Assembly: GCF_040436345.1 (NCBI RefSeq)
Contig: NC_133219.1
Location: 22,347,458-22,411,457, forward strand
Direction of reading: 5' to 3'
DNA length: 64,000 nucleotides
Source of the DNA: Pagrus major
Lineage: Eukaryota > Chordata > Actinopteri > Spariformes > Sparidae
Below, in pieces: positions 11,453 to 21,075 of this stretch. The stretch's first letter is position 1. Every line of letters starts with the position of its first letter. The position numbers and the translations under genes were made by a program. A model generated the notes under the pieces. It was not told the origin of the DNA. It saw only the letters and a list, made by a program, of their open reading frames with translations, and ran no database searches.

Positions 11453-11640
11453 AGGTAAAAACTCTTTAAAATGTGACACGTGGGAAAGCTTCTGTGGCTA
11501 CATGCATGTGATCTGACAAATTGCCACCAGTGAGTTTGATATTCTGCCAAAACATTTGGAAGAGGTTTCAGTTCAGTAAAAAGGTGTACGTTCTGTGTCT
11601 CAGGTATCTTTTTCACACTGAGCACACAGTGGTGGCTATA
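11453..11640 (+). pseudogene. Fossil zinc fingers beyond the hAT insertion
   Basis: AAATGTGACACGTGGGAAAG and TGCCAAAACATTTGGAAGAG resemble the DNA coding for K-C-D-T-C-G-K and C-K-T-C-G-K-R-F finger starts in neighbouring genes, with stops and frame changes between. Probably the continuation of the decayed gene C array, displaced by the transposon. Confidence 0.45.
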
Positions 11641-11907
11641 ATTCTAACGTTGTGATGTGAAGGACCGATATCGTGTGCATAAGAGCCTTTAAAATGTCAT
11701 ACAAGTAAATCTTTTCAAAAGCCCAGCATCTTGTGGAATAACTTTTACTTAATTCACATACTTGAAACACCTGAGGACCTGTGTGTGTATGTGTGTGTGT
11801 ATATATAATATATGAACATATATAAATACTATTTACTATTCAACAGATAATCATTGTACATTTTTATTGCACTACGTTTCTTCGACAGCTATAGCTATAG
11901 TACTTCT

Positions 11908-12145
11908 AGAGCTGCAATATTTTGATTTAATTATTAATTAATTAGCTGTCAAAGATCAAATTAATCAACTATTTGATAATCGATTAATAGGACTGAGTAA
12001 TTTTTTAAGAAGAAAAGTCAAACTTCTCTGATTCCAGCTTTATAAATAGGAATATTTTCTGGTTTCTTTGCTCCTCAATGACAGTTACCTGAATATCTTT
12101 GGTTTGTAGATGAAACAATATATTTGAGGACGTCATCATGGAAGA
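11908..12145 (+). mobile_element. AGAGCTGCAA-type fish MITE, partial
   Basis: Starts AGAGCTGCAATATTTTGATT, with the family's ATAATCGATTAAT core, CTCTGATTCCAGCTT and TTTTCTGGTTTCTTTGCTCC segments, then stops near GAGGACGTCATC. I recognise this as an abundant acanthomorph MITE; only the left two thirds are here. Confidence 0.65.
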
Positions 12146-12203
12146 GAGGGATCTTCATTGATGGATTTATTAATGCTTAACAAACTGAATAAACAAACTG
12201 ACC

Positions 12204-12400
12204 TTAAAGGACAACACAATTTCATACTGTTTTACTTTGTTTATATGTGGCAGACCCTGCCACTTTTCTGGCTTCAAACAGTGTTACAGAGACCTTATTT
12301 TCCTCTGAGAACAGTTTATTCATTTAGTTATGAGTTTGTATTATTCGACAATCATATTGTAAATATTGCAAGACTCCAAGACTACATAGTGCCCCTTTAA
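12204..12400 (-). mobile_element. MITE, TTAAAGG family, full-length inverted copy
   Basis: 197 bp with ends TTAAAGGACAAC and GTGCCCCTTTAA. The interior (CATACTGTTTTACTTTG, GGCAGACCCTGCCAC, TTATTTTCCTCTGAGAAC) is the reverse complement of the left part of 1607-1960. An 80-codon frame overlapping it is accidental. Confidence 0.75.
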
Positions 12401-12639
12401 TCATCATCAGAAATCCATGAAATACAGAAGAAAAAGAAGATCGAGAGAAATGAGTTCTGACTTTTTTCAGAATCGGGTAAAAAATCCAAACTCAACAAAA
12501 CTCAACCCTAATCCTCTTCCATACTGGAGAGACAAAGGATGTAAGAAATAGTTTACCTATGTGATGATGACAGACATCTGAGCAGATTAATCCAAGTATT
12601 TTGAATATGGTCATATATGAGTCATATTCCCGTGACCAT

Positions 12640-12718
12640 TGAAGTTTTAAGAACTATTTCTCCAGCAGCAGCAGTTGGTCGCTCATTGACAAACTCTCAA
12701 ATAACCAACTGAGGACAT
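12640..12718 (-). pseudogene. Orphan first exon of a lost zinc-finger gene
   Basis: Read on the minus strand from 12718, ATGTCCTCAGTTGGTTATTT leads into GAGCGACCAACTGCTGCTGC, a clear match to the first exons of D and E. A 2-bp loss after TTGAGAG shifts the frame and gives a stop at the former Asn-Glu-Arg site; the region after GAGAAATAG is deleted or diverged. There is no donor site and no nearby second exon that is not already used. It is the remnant of a further paralogue in the same orientation as D and E. Confidence 0.75.
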
Positions 12719-13162
12719 TGCTCTTAAAGCTGCTCTGTGTAACAATTTGTAGCAATTTACGCGTATTAATCACTTTATTAATGACCGTGTGTGAGTGTCA
12801 TAAAAAATTAGGCCTTTGCGTCTCTCTCAGTTGCCTATACAAGCCTCGGGCTAACATGAACAAAAACATTTCAACACAACATTAAAGTTCGAGAGCCCCT
12901 TTAATTAAAAAATAAATAATTAGTAATGCTATGACAACAGTATTGTCATACAGCTACTTCAACTAGTGTATGCAGCTAAAGTTACTTGAACTTTGTGACT
13001 TCACAAATAAGGATTGTGCATACAATAAACAAAGAAGCAGTGGTTCAGGAAGTATTCAAGTTACTTAACTAGAAATACCACAGTGTAATTCACGGTACAT
13101 TCAAAATGTTCAGTAAAAGTACAGATATATAACCAGCAAAATATATTTTAAATAGGAAACAT
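12719..13162. other. Intergenic, 3' flank of gene D
   Basis: No exon recognised. Presumably contains the 3' untranslated region of D on the minus strand. Confidence 0.35.
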
Positions 13163-14444
13163 TCAGCTTGATGGTTCCCCCCCTGTATGTTTAATCTCGT
13201 GTATTAGACTGTGCCGTATCAATGGTTCCTCCCCCATGTTTTTATTCTCATGTATTAGACTGTGCCGTGTCAATACAGTCTTCTCAAAGTATCTCATACC
13301 GCAGATCTTGCAAACGTACGGCTTCTCACCAGTATGGGCTCTTCTCGTGTGAACTGTCAATTGAGCATTACATACGAAAGCTCTTCCACATGTTTTGCAA
13401 ATAAATGGCTTCTCACCTGTGTGGGTTCTCATGTGGACTAAAAGGGAACTGCTGAATCTGAAATCTCGACCACACATTGTGCATGAATACGGCTTCTCGC
13501 CTGTGTGGATTCTTACATGCTTTTTCAAGTCTTCTGTCCGAGCAAATCTTTTCCCACAGGTATTGCACGGATATGGCTTCTCACCTGTGTGGGTTTTCAT
13601 GTGCATATGTAATCGGGATTTAAACTTAAAAACTTTCCCACAAGCTTCACAAGAAAATTGCTTCCCCTCACTTGTGTGTGTATTATGGTCAATCTCTGAC
13701 AAGTCTGATTTGGATACATCGATACCCTGACTTGGGACTCTGGGATGTGCTTTCTTTGGTTCTGGCTCTGTATTTATCATTGATCGGGAGTCTCCATACA
13801 TGCCCCCTTTCTGATCCTGGCTCTCAGCTACATGCCAGTTCTCAAAGAGGAGCTGGTGGTCACTTTCTAATTCTGGTTCACTGTGGTCACTTTCCTTATA
13901 AGTAGGGGTCAACACACAGGTATCAGTCTCCAGCTTCAGTACAAGCTGCTCTCCCTCCTGACTGGTGCCGAGATCCCTCTGTTCCTCTTTAATCTGTGGA
14001 GGGTCTGAGTCCTCTTGGTCCAGACTGGAGTTCCTCTCCTGGTCACAGAGCTGCTGGTCAGAGAGAACCTCCTCCTCCTCCATACAGTCATGTTGCTGTG
14101 GGAGCTCTGAATGGACAGAGAACAAAATAAAAAGGACATTACTGTGATGACGAAAAGAAGAAATATGCAGACGTGAGCAAATTACAGTGCAAGTATAAAT
14201 TTAAACAACGTGGGTTACATTCATCGATTTCTTATGTTCCGTGTTATTAAATAAATAAATACGTTTACAGACCTATCCTGTGTAACTTTATTTGCGGGTT
14301 CAAAACAACATCCAGCAGTCTGCGCTGACGGTCGATCTCTTCCTCGTACTCGACGATAGTTTTAATAAAAACCCCGAATATTTCTTCAGCAGCAGCAGTT
14401 AGTCGCTCGCTAACAAAGTCTCTCAAACACTCAACTGAAGACAT
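13163..14444 (-). CDS. Zinc-finger gene D (N-terminal helical domain, five C2H2 fingers)
   Basis: Predicted complement(join(13163..14106,14273..14444)), 371 residues. Exon 1 encodes MSSVECLRDFVSERL, TAAAEEIFGVF and [12 protein letters not shown] and ends with AGGATAG|GTCTGT; exon 2 follows CCATTCAG and reads ELPQQHDCMEEEEV through the phase-1 junction. The linker keeps IKEE and LKLE (psi-K-x-E) and adds a D/E-specific stretch (HVAESQDQKGGMYGDSR). Five fingers lie at about 208-348; finger 4 has H-x4-H spacing. The C-terminus contains a short internal repeat of RHSLIHE, from a tandem duplication in the DNA. It is a tandem paralogue of E, with nearly identical first exon and promoter. Predicted nuclear DNA-binding regulator. 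Confidence 0.92.
13170..13275 (-). repeat. Two-copy ~53-bp tandem duplication at the 3' end of gene D
   Basis: TTAGACTGTGCCGTATCAAT and TTAGACTGTGCCGTGTCAAT lie about 53 bp apart with matching flanks (ATGGTTCC before each copy). The second copy encodes the repeated RHSLIHE tail of D, absent from E. Confidence 0.75.
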
Positions 14445-14550
14445 TGTTGTTTTTAATACAAATTAAATTATTATCTGAGCGGAGACTATAATACCATCTT
14501 CCAGTTACTTCAATACATTCATGCAGCTAACGCGCTACCAGCGTTTGTGT

Positions 14551-14562
14551 TGTTTACTTCCG
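14551..14562 (-). promoter_or_regulatory. CGGAAGTAAACA element of gene D
   Basis: On the minus strand this is the exact ETS/forkhead-like 12-mer, about 107 bp upstream of the ATG of D. The surrounding 250 bp closely match the upstream region of E. Confidence 0.55.
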
Positions 14563-16040
14563 CTGGGTGTCACGCTCATAAATTCCGACAGTGGAAGTGC
14601 TGGAGATTTTATTTGTTCCGCTTTCAACTGATGACATTTTATTAAAAACCCGGATGTTTAACATCAAAGCAAAGACGAAGCCTAATTTTATCGCGTTGAT
14701 AGTCCTTTGTATCACTTTTGAATAACAGACATCCTTCCACATAAAGACATTACTGAGATGTTTTCTTTCCCTTGTGTCCTCTATGTAACCTTATTTTCAC
14801 TTAGATTTGATTGCATGTGCTACTGTTTGATTTACCTGGACTCCTTGTAAATTGATCTTTCTTAAATAAAGGTTTATTCAAAACATTTTTTTTACACTGA
14901 ACCGTTTTTACACAAAACTAAGTGGTAATCTACAATCTCTCCAACAAAATGTGACTCTTGAATTGCAAAATTATCTTTTAAAAATTGACAAACATATGTG
15001 TAATTCCTTACACATTTCAAACGGGATTTTTATTTTTGCATGTCCCCATTGGCACACAATGTATAATATACAATAATATATATTTTTAATTATGTTAACC
15101 TATGAACTAACTATGGCATGTTAGCTGTCATGGTATATAAATGTTTTAGGTTAAAAAGTGGGGACTCTACTTCTCACATCTTAACAAGTATCTCATTACA
15201 AAAGTGATATTTTTAGTGTTTAGTATTGTTTCCTTGTTTTGAACTGAATTCACACTAGAACTACTGACAAAAAAAACAAAATAGTGGTCTTTTGAAAAAT
15301 GAACCTTTATTAAGTTCAGCAAACGCCCTTATCCACACGACAATCAGTCATCCACATAACAGTGTTACAGCCACTATTGTGCACCTAATCTGAACCAAAG
15401 TTGTTGTTCTGAGAAATGCTGTTGCTCCAACTTATGTTATGTGTTTAAGAACTGAGACACGGTGATGTCATACATATTTTTAGAGGCCTGAAATCTCCTT
15501 CACATGGTGTCTTGCCTGTATGGGTCATTGCTGATAATACACAACATTCCACCTGTGACACTGTGGGCAGATTAGTGAAAATTATAACACATTCATAGCC
15601 AAAAGAAAGACATGACACTCATGTTACCTAACCTGCTAACACACAATAGATGTATCTTGTGTATAGTGTGAATGGGAAATTAAAACTCTCCTTGAACAAA
15701 ACTGACTGATGATTTTAGTCATATTTAGAACATAGGGTAGTGGTGCACTTCAGCCTCTTGTGGTCAAATGATCATTACCAACACAAACACAAAGAAAAAT
15801 TAGCGTTACAGAATCAAAACAGAACAAAAAAAGTTCTCCTTCAAAAAATCTTTTTTCCCCACTTGGTTTCACTCATGTAATAGAAAAAGATAAAAATTCT
15901 CCTGCCAAAATTCTTCTCCCACCAGGTTTCAAACATGGGGGAAAAAACTTGTTTTTTTTTAAAAAAAACAAAAACATGTTTTCACAGATGAAAATTTGTC
16001 TCCTCAGGGGTTTTTAGCTGGATGGTTCCTCCCCTGTATG
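14563..16040. other. Intergenic between D and E, with a faint finger fossil
   Basis: The first ~130 bp match the upstream region of E. At 15481-15530 the minus strand reads T-H-T-G-K-T-P-C, a probable relic of a TGEKP linker. The rest is AT-rich with no exon recognised. It includes the likely 3' untranslated region of E (AATAAA on the minus strand near 15305). Confidence 0.4.
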
Positions 16041-17322
16041 TTAATTTTTGTGTTTTACGCTCATGTGCGTGGTCAATACAGACTTCTCAAAGTACCTCTT
16101 ACCACAGATTTTGCAAAGGTACGGCTTCTCACCAGTATGGGCTCTTCTCATGTGAACTGTCACCTGAGTACTACGTGCAAAAGCTCTCCCACATGTTTTG
16201 CAAATATACGGCTTCTCACCTGTGTGGGTTCTCATGTGGTCTACAAGGTTACTGCTACGTTTGAAATCTCGACTACACGTTGTGCATGTATACGGCTTCT
16301 TGTCTGTGTGGATTCTTACATGCTTTCTCAAGTCTTTTGTCCAAGCAAATCTTTTCCCACAGGTATTGCACGGATATGGCTTCTCGCCTGTGTGGATTCT
16401 TACATGCTTTCTCAAGTCTTTTGTCCAAGCAAATCTTTTCCCACAGGTATTGCACGGATATGGCCTCTCACCTGTGTGGGATTTCATGTGCATATGTAAT
16501 CGGGACTTGTACTTAAAAACTTTCCCACAAGCTTCACAAGAACACTGCTTCTTCTCACTTGTGTGCATATTCTGGTCAATCTCTGATAAGTTTGATCTGA
16601 ATACATCGATACCCTGACTTCTGCTTTTGGGATGTGTTTTCTTTGGTTCTGGCTCTGTATTTGTAGTTGGTCTGGAGTCTCCATACATGCCCCCTTTCTG
16701 ATCCTGGCTCTCAGCTACATGCCAGTTCTCAGAGAGGAGCTGGTGGTCACTTTTTGATTCTGGTTCACTGTGGTCACTTTCCTTATAAGTAGGAGTCAAC
16801 ACAAAGGTATCAGTCTCCAGCTTCAGTACAAGTTGCTCTCCCTCCTGACTGGTGCTGAGATCCCTCTGTTCCTCTTTAATCTGTGGAGGGTCTGAGTCCT
16901 CTTGGTCCAGACTGGAGTTCCTCTCCTGCTCACAGAGCTGCTGGTCAGAGAGAACCTTCTCCTCCTCCATACAGTCATGTTGCTGTGGGAGCTCTGAAGA
17001 GACAGAGAACAAAATAAAAAGGACATTACTGTGATGACGAAAATAAGAAATATGCAGACATGTGAGCAAATTACAGTTTAAGTTAAACAACCGGGGTTAC
17101 ATTCATCGATTTCTTCTGTTTTGTGTTATTAAATAAATACGTTTACAAACCTATCCTGTGTAACTTTATTTGCGGTTTCAAAACAACATCCAGCAGTCTG
17201 CGCTGACGGTCGATCTCTTCCTCGTACTCGACGATAGTTTTAATAAAAACCCCGAATATTTCTTCAGCAGCAGCAGTTAGTCGCTCGCTAACAAAGTCTC
17301 TCAAACACTCAACTGAAGACAT
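16041..17322 (-). CDS. Zinc-finger gene E (N-terminal helical domain, six C2H2 fingers)
   Basis: Predicted complement(join(16041..16993,17151..17322)), 374 residues. Exon 1 matches D except for Lys in place of Asn in VVLKPQIKLHRI. The junction is AGGATAG|GTTTGT to CTTCAG|AGCTCCC, phase 1, giving ELPQQHDCMEEEKV. The linker contains IKEE and LKLE and the same HVAESQDQKGGMYGDSR segment as D. Six fingers follow. Fingers 2 and 3 are identical in protein (RFAWTKDLRKHVRIH) and almost identical in DNA, so one 84-bp finger unit was duplicated recently; D has a single finger at this place. Finger 5 has H-x4-H spacing. Predicted nuclear DNA-binding regulator, tandem duplicate of D. Confidence 0.92.
16305..16472 (-). 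repeat. Exact 84-bp finger-unit duplication in gene E
   Basis: Two adjacent 84-bp units, each one finger plus linker, differ at most at their outer edges. This is the size expected from unequal exchange within a finger array. Confidence 0.85.
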
Positions 17323-17427
17323 TGTTGTTTTTAATACAAATTAAATTATTATCTGTGCTGAGACTATAATACCATCTTCCAGTTACTTCAATATATTCGT
17401 CCAGCTCACGCGCTACCAGCGTTTGTA

Positions 17428-17439
17428 TGTTTACTTCCG
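17428..17439 (-). promoter_or_regulatory. CGGAAGTAAACA element of gene E
   Basis: Minus-strand 12-mer about 106 bp upstream of the ATG of E, in the block shared with D. Confidence 0.55.
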
Positions 17440-18300
17440 CTGGGTGTCACGCTGATAAGTACCGACAGTGGAAGTGCTGGAGCTTTTATTTGTTCCGCTT
17501 TCAACTGATGACATTTTATTAAAAACTCGGATGTTTAACATCACAGCAAAGATGAAGCCTAATTTAAGACAAGACATTACTGTGATTTTTTTCCGTTTTG
17601 GAATAATTATTTGCCGTGTTGACGGCCATGTTGGTTTTGTTGACGTATATTGTGCGAGACGATGCAGTTTACTGAGCAGTTTTTACTCAAAACAAAATGG
17701 TATTTTACGATCTTTTCAACAAACTGTGACATTCTTGAATTGCCATATCTTTTGAATTGACTAACATCATATGTGTGATTCATGGCACAATGCAAACAGT
17801 TCATAGTAGCAGAACAGGTGTAGTGCCGAGACTGCTTGCCGAAAAACGACTGCCCCCGACGGGAACGCGCATCAGTTCAGAGGAGGTGGGCGGAGGTCTA
17901 CTACGGGTCAGCTGGCAGACGCAGCACCGAGAGAAATGTTTTTTTTACTGTGCAGTCCTGTAGCCCAAGTGAAGAGGCTACGGAAAAAGAACGGCGCAGA
18001 TAAAAAAAAGTAACCTGATGTTTCCATAATGTAGGCTAGTTGTCAACAATTGATGAGGGTAGATGCTTTACCTTGCCACTTTTATTGTTGTTGTTGTTGT
18101 TGTTGTTGTTGTTATCGTTGTTGCAATGTGATTTTACACCGCTTTGATCTATAAATAAAGTCATAATTCAATATCCCTGTTTCAGTGATTTTATAACGAG
18201 GATTAGGAAATCAATGCAGAAAAGAATGCAGGAGTGTTTCCACGTCACATTAGATAGCAATCATATAACACATACTGAGAAATTAGTAAGTGCTATCAGA
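17440..18300. other. E upstream flank and CpG-rich segment with transposon-like end
   Basis: To about 17565 it matches the upstream block of D. At 17815-17990 the base composition becomes CpG-rich. TGCCGAAAAACGACTGCCCC at 17836-17855 resembles the terminus of the satellite unit that starts 650 bp later (TGCCGAAAAGTGACTGCACC). A (GTT)n microsatellite lies at 18084-18114. No coding exon recognised. Confidence 0.4.
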
Positions 18301-18370
18301 GGTGGGTAATAAAGATTTACATGTACTTCATTACATTTACTTAAGTTACTTTTTGGATAACTTGTACTTT
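18301..18370 (+). mobile_element. Fragment of TACATTTACTCAAGTA-type fish repeat
   Basis: GGTGGGTAATAAAG followed by TTACATTTACTTAAGTTAC matches the start of a common acanthomorph repeat, better preserved in the intron of gene I. Confidence 0.5.
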
Positions 18371-18472
18371 TAAGAGCATAATTATGAATACAATAATGCA
18401 GTATATATAGAACTGTAGGCTAACTGTAACGGATTGCCTTTACATTCTGCATAACATTCTCTGTGTTTGCCA

Positions 18473-20292
18473 GGTGCATGTACAGTGAATTTGGTGAATA
18501 TCACTGTGTCACCCTGTAACTCTGGATTGGGAGGGGTTACATTCTCTGTCTTTTCAGCATTAATAGTAGAGGAAACCAGGTGCATGTACAGTGAATTTGG
18601 TCAATATCACTCCTTGCAATAAGGACTTACAGGGTGCAGTCACTTTTCGGCAGGCCCTGCCGAAAAGTGACTGCACCCTGTAACTCTGGATTGGGAGGGG
18701 TTACATTCTCTGTCTTTTCAGCATTAATAGTAGAGGAAACCAGGTGCATGTACAGTGAATTTGGTCAATATCAGTCCTTGCAATAAGGACTTACAGGGTG
18801 CAGTCACTTTTCGACAGGCCCTGCCGAAAAGTGACTGCACCCTGTAACTCTGGATTGGGAGGGGTTACATTCTCTGTCTTTTCAGCATTAATAGTAGAGG
18901 AAACCAGGTGCATGTACAGTGAATTTGGTCAATATCACTCCTTGCAATCCAGAGTTACAGGGTGCAGTCACTTTTTGGCAGGGCCTGCCGAAAAGTGACT
19001 GCACCCTGTAACTCTGGATTGGGAGGGGTTACATTCTCTGTCTTTTCAGCATTAATAGTAGAGGAAACCAGGTGCATGTACAGTGAATTTGGTCAATATC
19101 ACTCCTTGCAATAAGGACTTACAGGGTGCAGTCACTTTTCGGCAGGCCCTGCCGAAAAGTGACTGCACCCTGTAACTCTGGATTGGGAGGGGTTACATTC
19201 TCTGTCTTTTCAGCATTAATAGTAGAGGAAACCAGGTGCATGTACAGTGAATTTGGTCAATATCACTCCTTGCAATAAGGACTTACAGGGTGCAGTCACT
19301 TTTCGGCAGGCCCTGCCGAAAAGTGACTGCACCCTGTAACTCTGGATTGGGAGGGGTTACATTCTCTGTCTTTTCAGCATTAATAGTAGAGGAAACCAGG
19401 TGCATGTACAGTGAATTTGGTCAATATCACTCCTTGCAATAAGGACTTACAGGGTGCAGTCACTTTTCGGCAGGCCCTGCCGAAAAGTGACTGCACCCTG
19501 TAACTCTGGATTGGGAGGGGTTACATTCTCTGTCTTTTCAGCATTAATAGTAGAGGAAACCAGGTGCATGTACAGTGAATTTGGTCAATATCACTCCTTG
19601 CAATAAGGACTTACAGGGTGCAGTCACTTTTCGGCAGGCCCTGCCGAAAAGTGACTGCACCCTGTAACTCTGGATTGGGAGGGGTTACATTCTCTGTCTT
19701 TTCAGCATTAATAGTAGAGGAAACCAGGTGCATGTACAGTGAATTTGGTCAATATCACTCCTTGCAATCCAGAGTTACAGGGTGCAGTCACTTTTTGGCA
19801 GGGCCTGCCGAAAAGTGACTGCACCCTGTAACTCTGGATTGGGAGGGGTTACATTCGCTGTCTTTTCAGCATTAATAGTAGAGGAAACCAGGTGCATGTA
19901 CAGTGAATTTGGTCAATATCACTCCTTGCAATAAGGACTTACAGGGTGCAGTCACTTTTCGGCAGGCCCTGCCGAAAAGTGACTGCACCCTGTAACTCTG
20001 GATTGGGAGGGGTTACATTCTCTGTCTTTTCAGCATTAATAGTAGAGGAAACCAGGTGCATGTACAGTGAATTTGGTCAATATCACTCCTTGCAATAAGG
20101 ACTTACAGGGTGCAGTCACTTTTCGGCAGGCCCTGCCGAAAAGTGACTGCACCCTGTAACTCTGGATTGGGAGGGGTTACATTCGCTGTCTTTTCAGCAT
20201 TAATAGTAGAGGAAACCAGGTGCATGTACAGTGAATTTGGTCAATATCACTCCTTGCAATAAGGACTTACAGGGTGCAGTCACTTTTCGGCA
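18473..20292. repeat. 164-bp tandem satellite with palindromic junctions
   Basis: Ten essentially complete 164-bp monomers plus a truncated and an internally deleted first unit. Junction centres lie at 18655, 18819, 18983, 19147, 19311, 19475, 19639, 19803, 19967 and 20131, exactly 164 bp apart. At each junction a 28-bp arm (TTACAGGGTGCAG...GGCAGG) meets its inverted copy (CCTGCCG...CACCCTGTAA) with one spacer base. Each monomer is therefore a mini-element with terminal inverted repeats, repeated head to tail. Junctions at 18983 and 19803 share a variant (CAATCCAGAGTTACAGGG) that lengthens the arms to about 39 bp; they are five units apart. Short frames inside are not genes. Confidence 0.95.
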
Positions 20293-20961
20293 CCACACCG
20301 CCCCCGTCCGAAATGGCCCGAAGGGCGAAGGAAGAGCGCGTTCACAAAAAGCTCGCCCCCGAGCTGTTGTGCTCGTACCACAGAGGCACTGTGGAGAGAG
20401 CTAAGGTTCAAAACTTATCTGAAGATGTTGTATTGTAGAAGTGAAAGTTTAAAATGGGACAACAGCACATATGTTTGTGTTTTTATATCTTTATTAACAC
20501 AACCAACTACTGTTATTTCTATCAATAAAAAATATTATATTTGTGAGAGACTTTTCATTTTGAATATTATGGACTTTTGGACTTTTATGCTCATTCATTT
20601 ATAGGCTAAATATAAAACGCTATTTTATCATATTTGTCTTAAATCCAGCTCCATTATAGCAGGTAATAAACTCCAAGCTGTCAGGATGCGTTCCCCCTGT
20701 TGTAAATGGTCAAATTTAATGATATCAGCCTGAAAATCACAGGACTTATCTGTTGTGGGTAAAGAAGTCAGGAGTATGAATTTGAAAGATGTGTGAGCCT
20801 CCTTTCATATTGAACAGAGGGGGAACAGTATCTGACAGCAATAGTCTTTTTACAGTGTGAACACACCTTTTCAAACCTGCCGACGACGTATTTGGCACAC
20901 AGCTATAGTGTGCAATAACCAATTAGCACCACAAGATGGCAGTGTAACGCAAAAGCGTCTG
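20293..20961. other. CpG-rich flank of the satellite, then gene F upstream region
   Basis: At 20291-20390 the satellite gives way to CpG-rich sequence (CACCGCCCCCGTCCG, AAGGGCGAAGGAAGAGCGCG), similar in composition to 17815-17990. The two may be halves of one larger element or a split CpG island. No coding exon recognised. Confidence 0.35.
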
Positions 20962-20969
20962 CCGGAAGT
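20962..20969 (+). promoter_or_regulatory. ETS-like CCGGAAGT site of gene F
   Basis: CCGGAAGT 114 bp before the chosen start codon, at the same distance as the 12-mer of the paralogues. The adjoining forkhead core is not conserved here. Confidence 0.4.
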
Positions 20970-21075
20970 TCTGAGTAACATTGTTTGGAGTCCGACAGAA
21001 ACACACAATCGACGTGCGGGCGGAGATCACGGAGAACAGTGTTGTGGTGAAGCTGTCTGTGTTTTCTGTCTGACA

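Noticed and set aside
12158-12400. 80-codon frame near 12.2 kb
   Set aside because: Mostly inside a MITE copy; no coding signal.
18798-19818. 66-codon frames repeated in the satellite
   Set aside because: Frames of the tandem unit itself, with no start context or protein similarity.
18473-20292. CRISPR-like regular repeat array
   Set aside because: Units are contiguous 164-bp monomers without unique spacers, in vertebrate DNA; it is a satellite.
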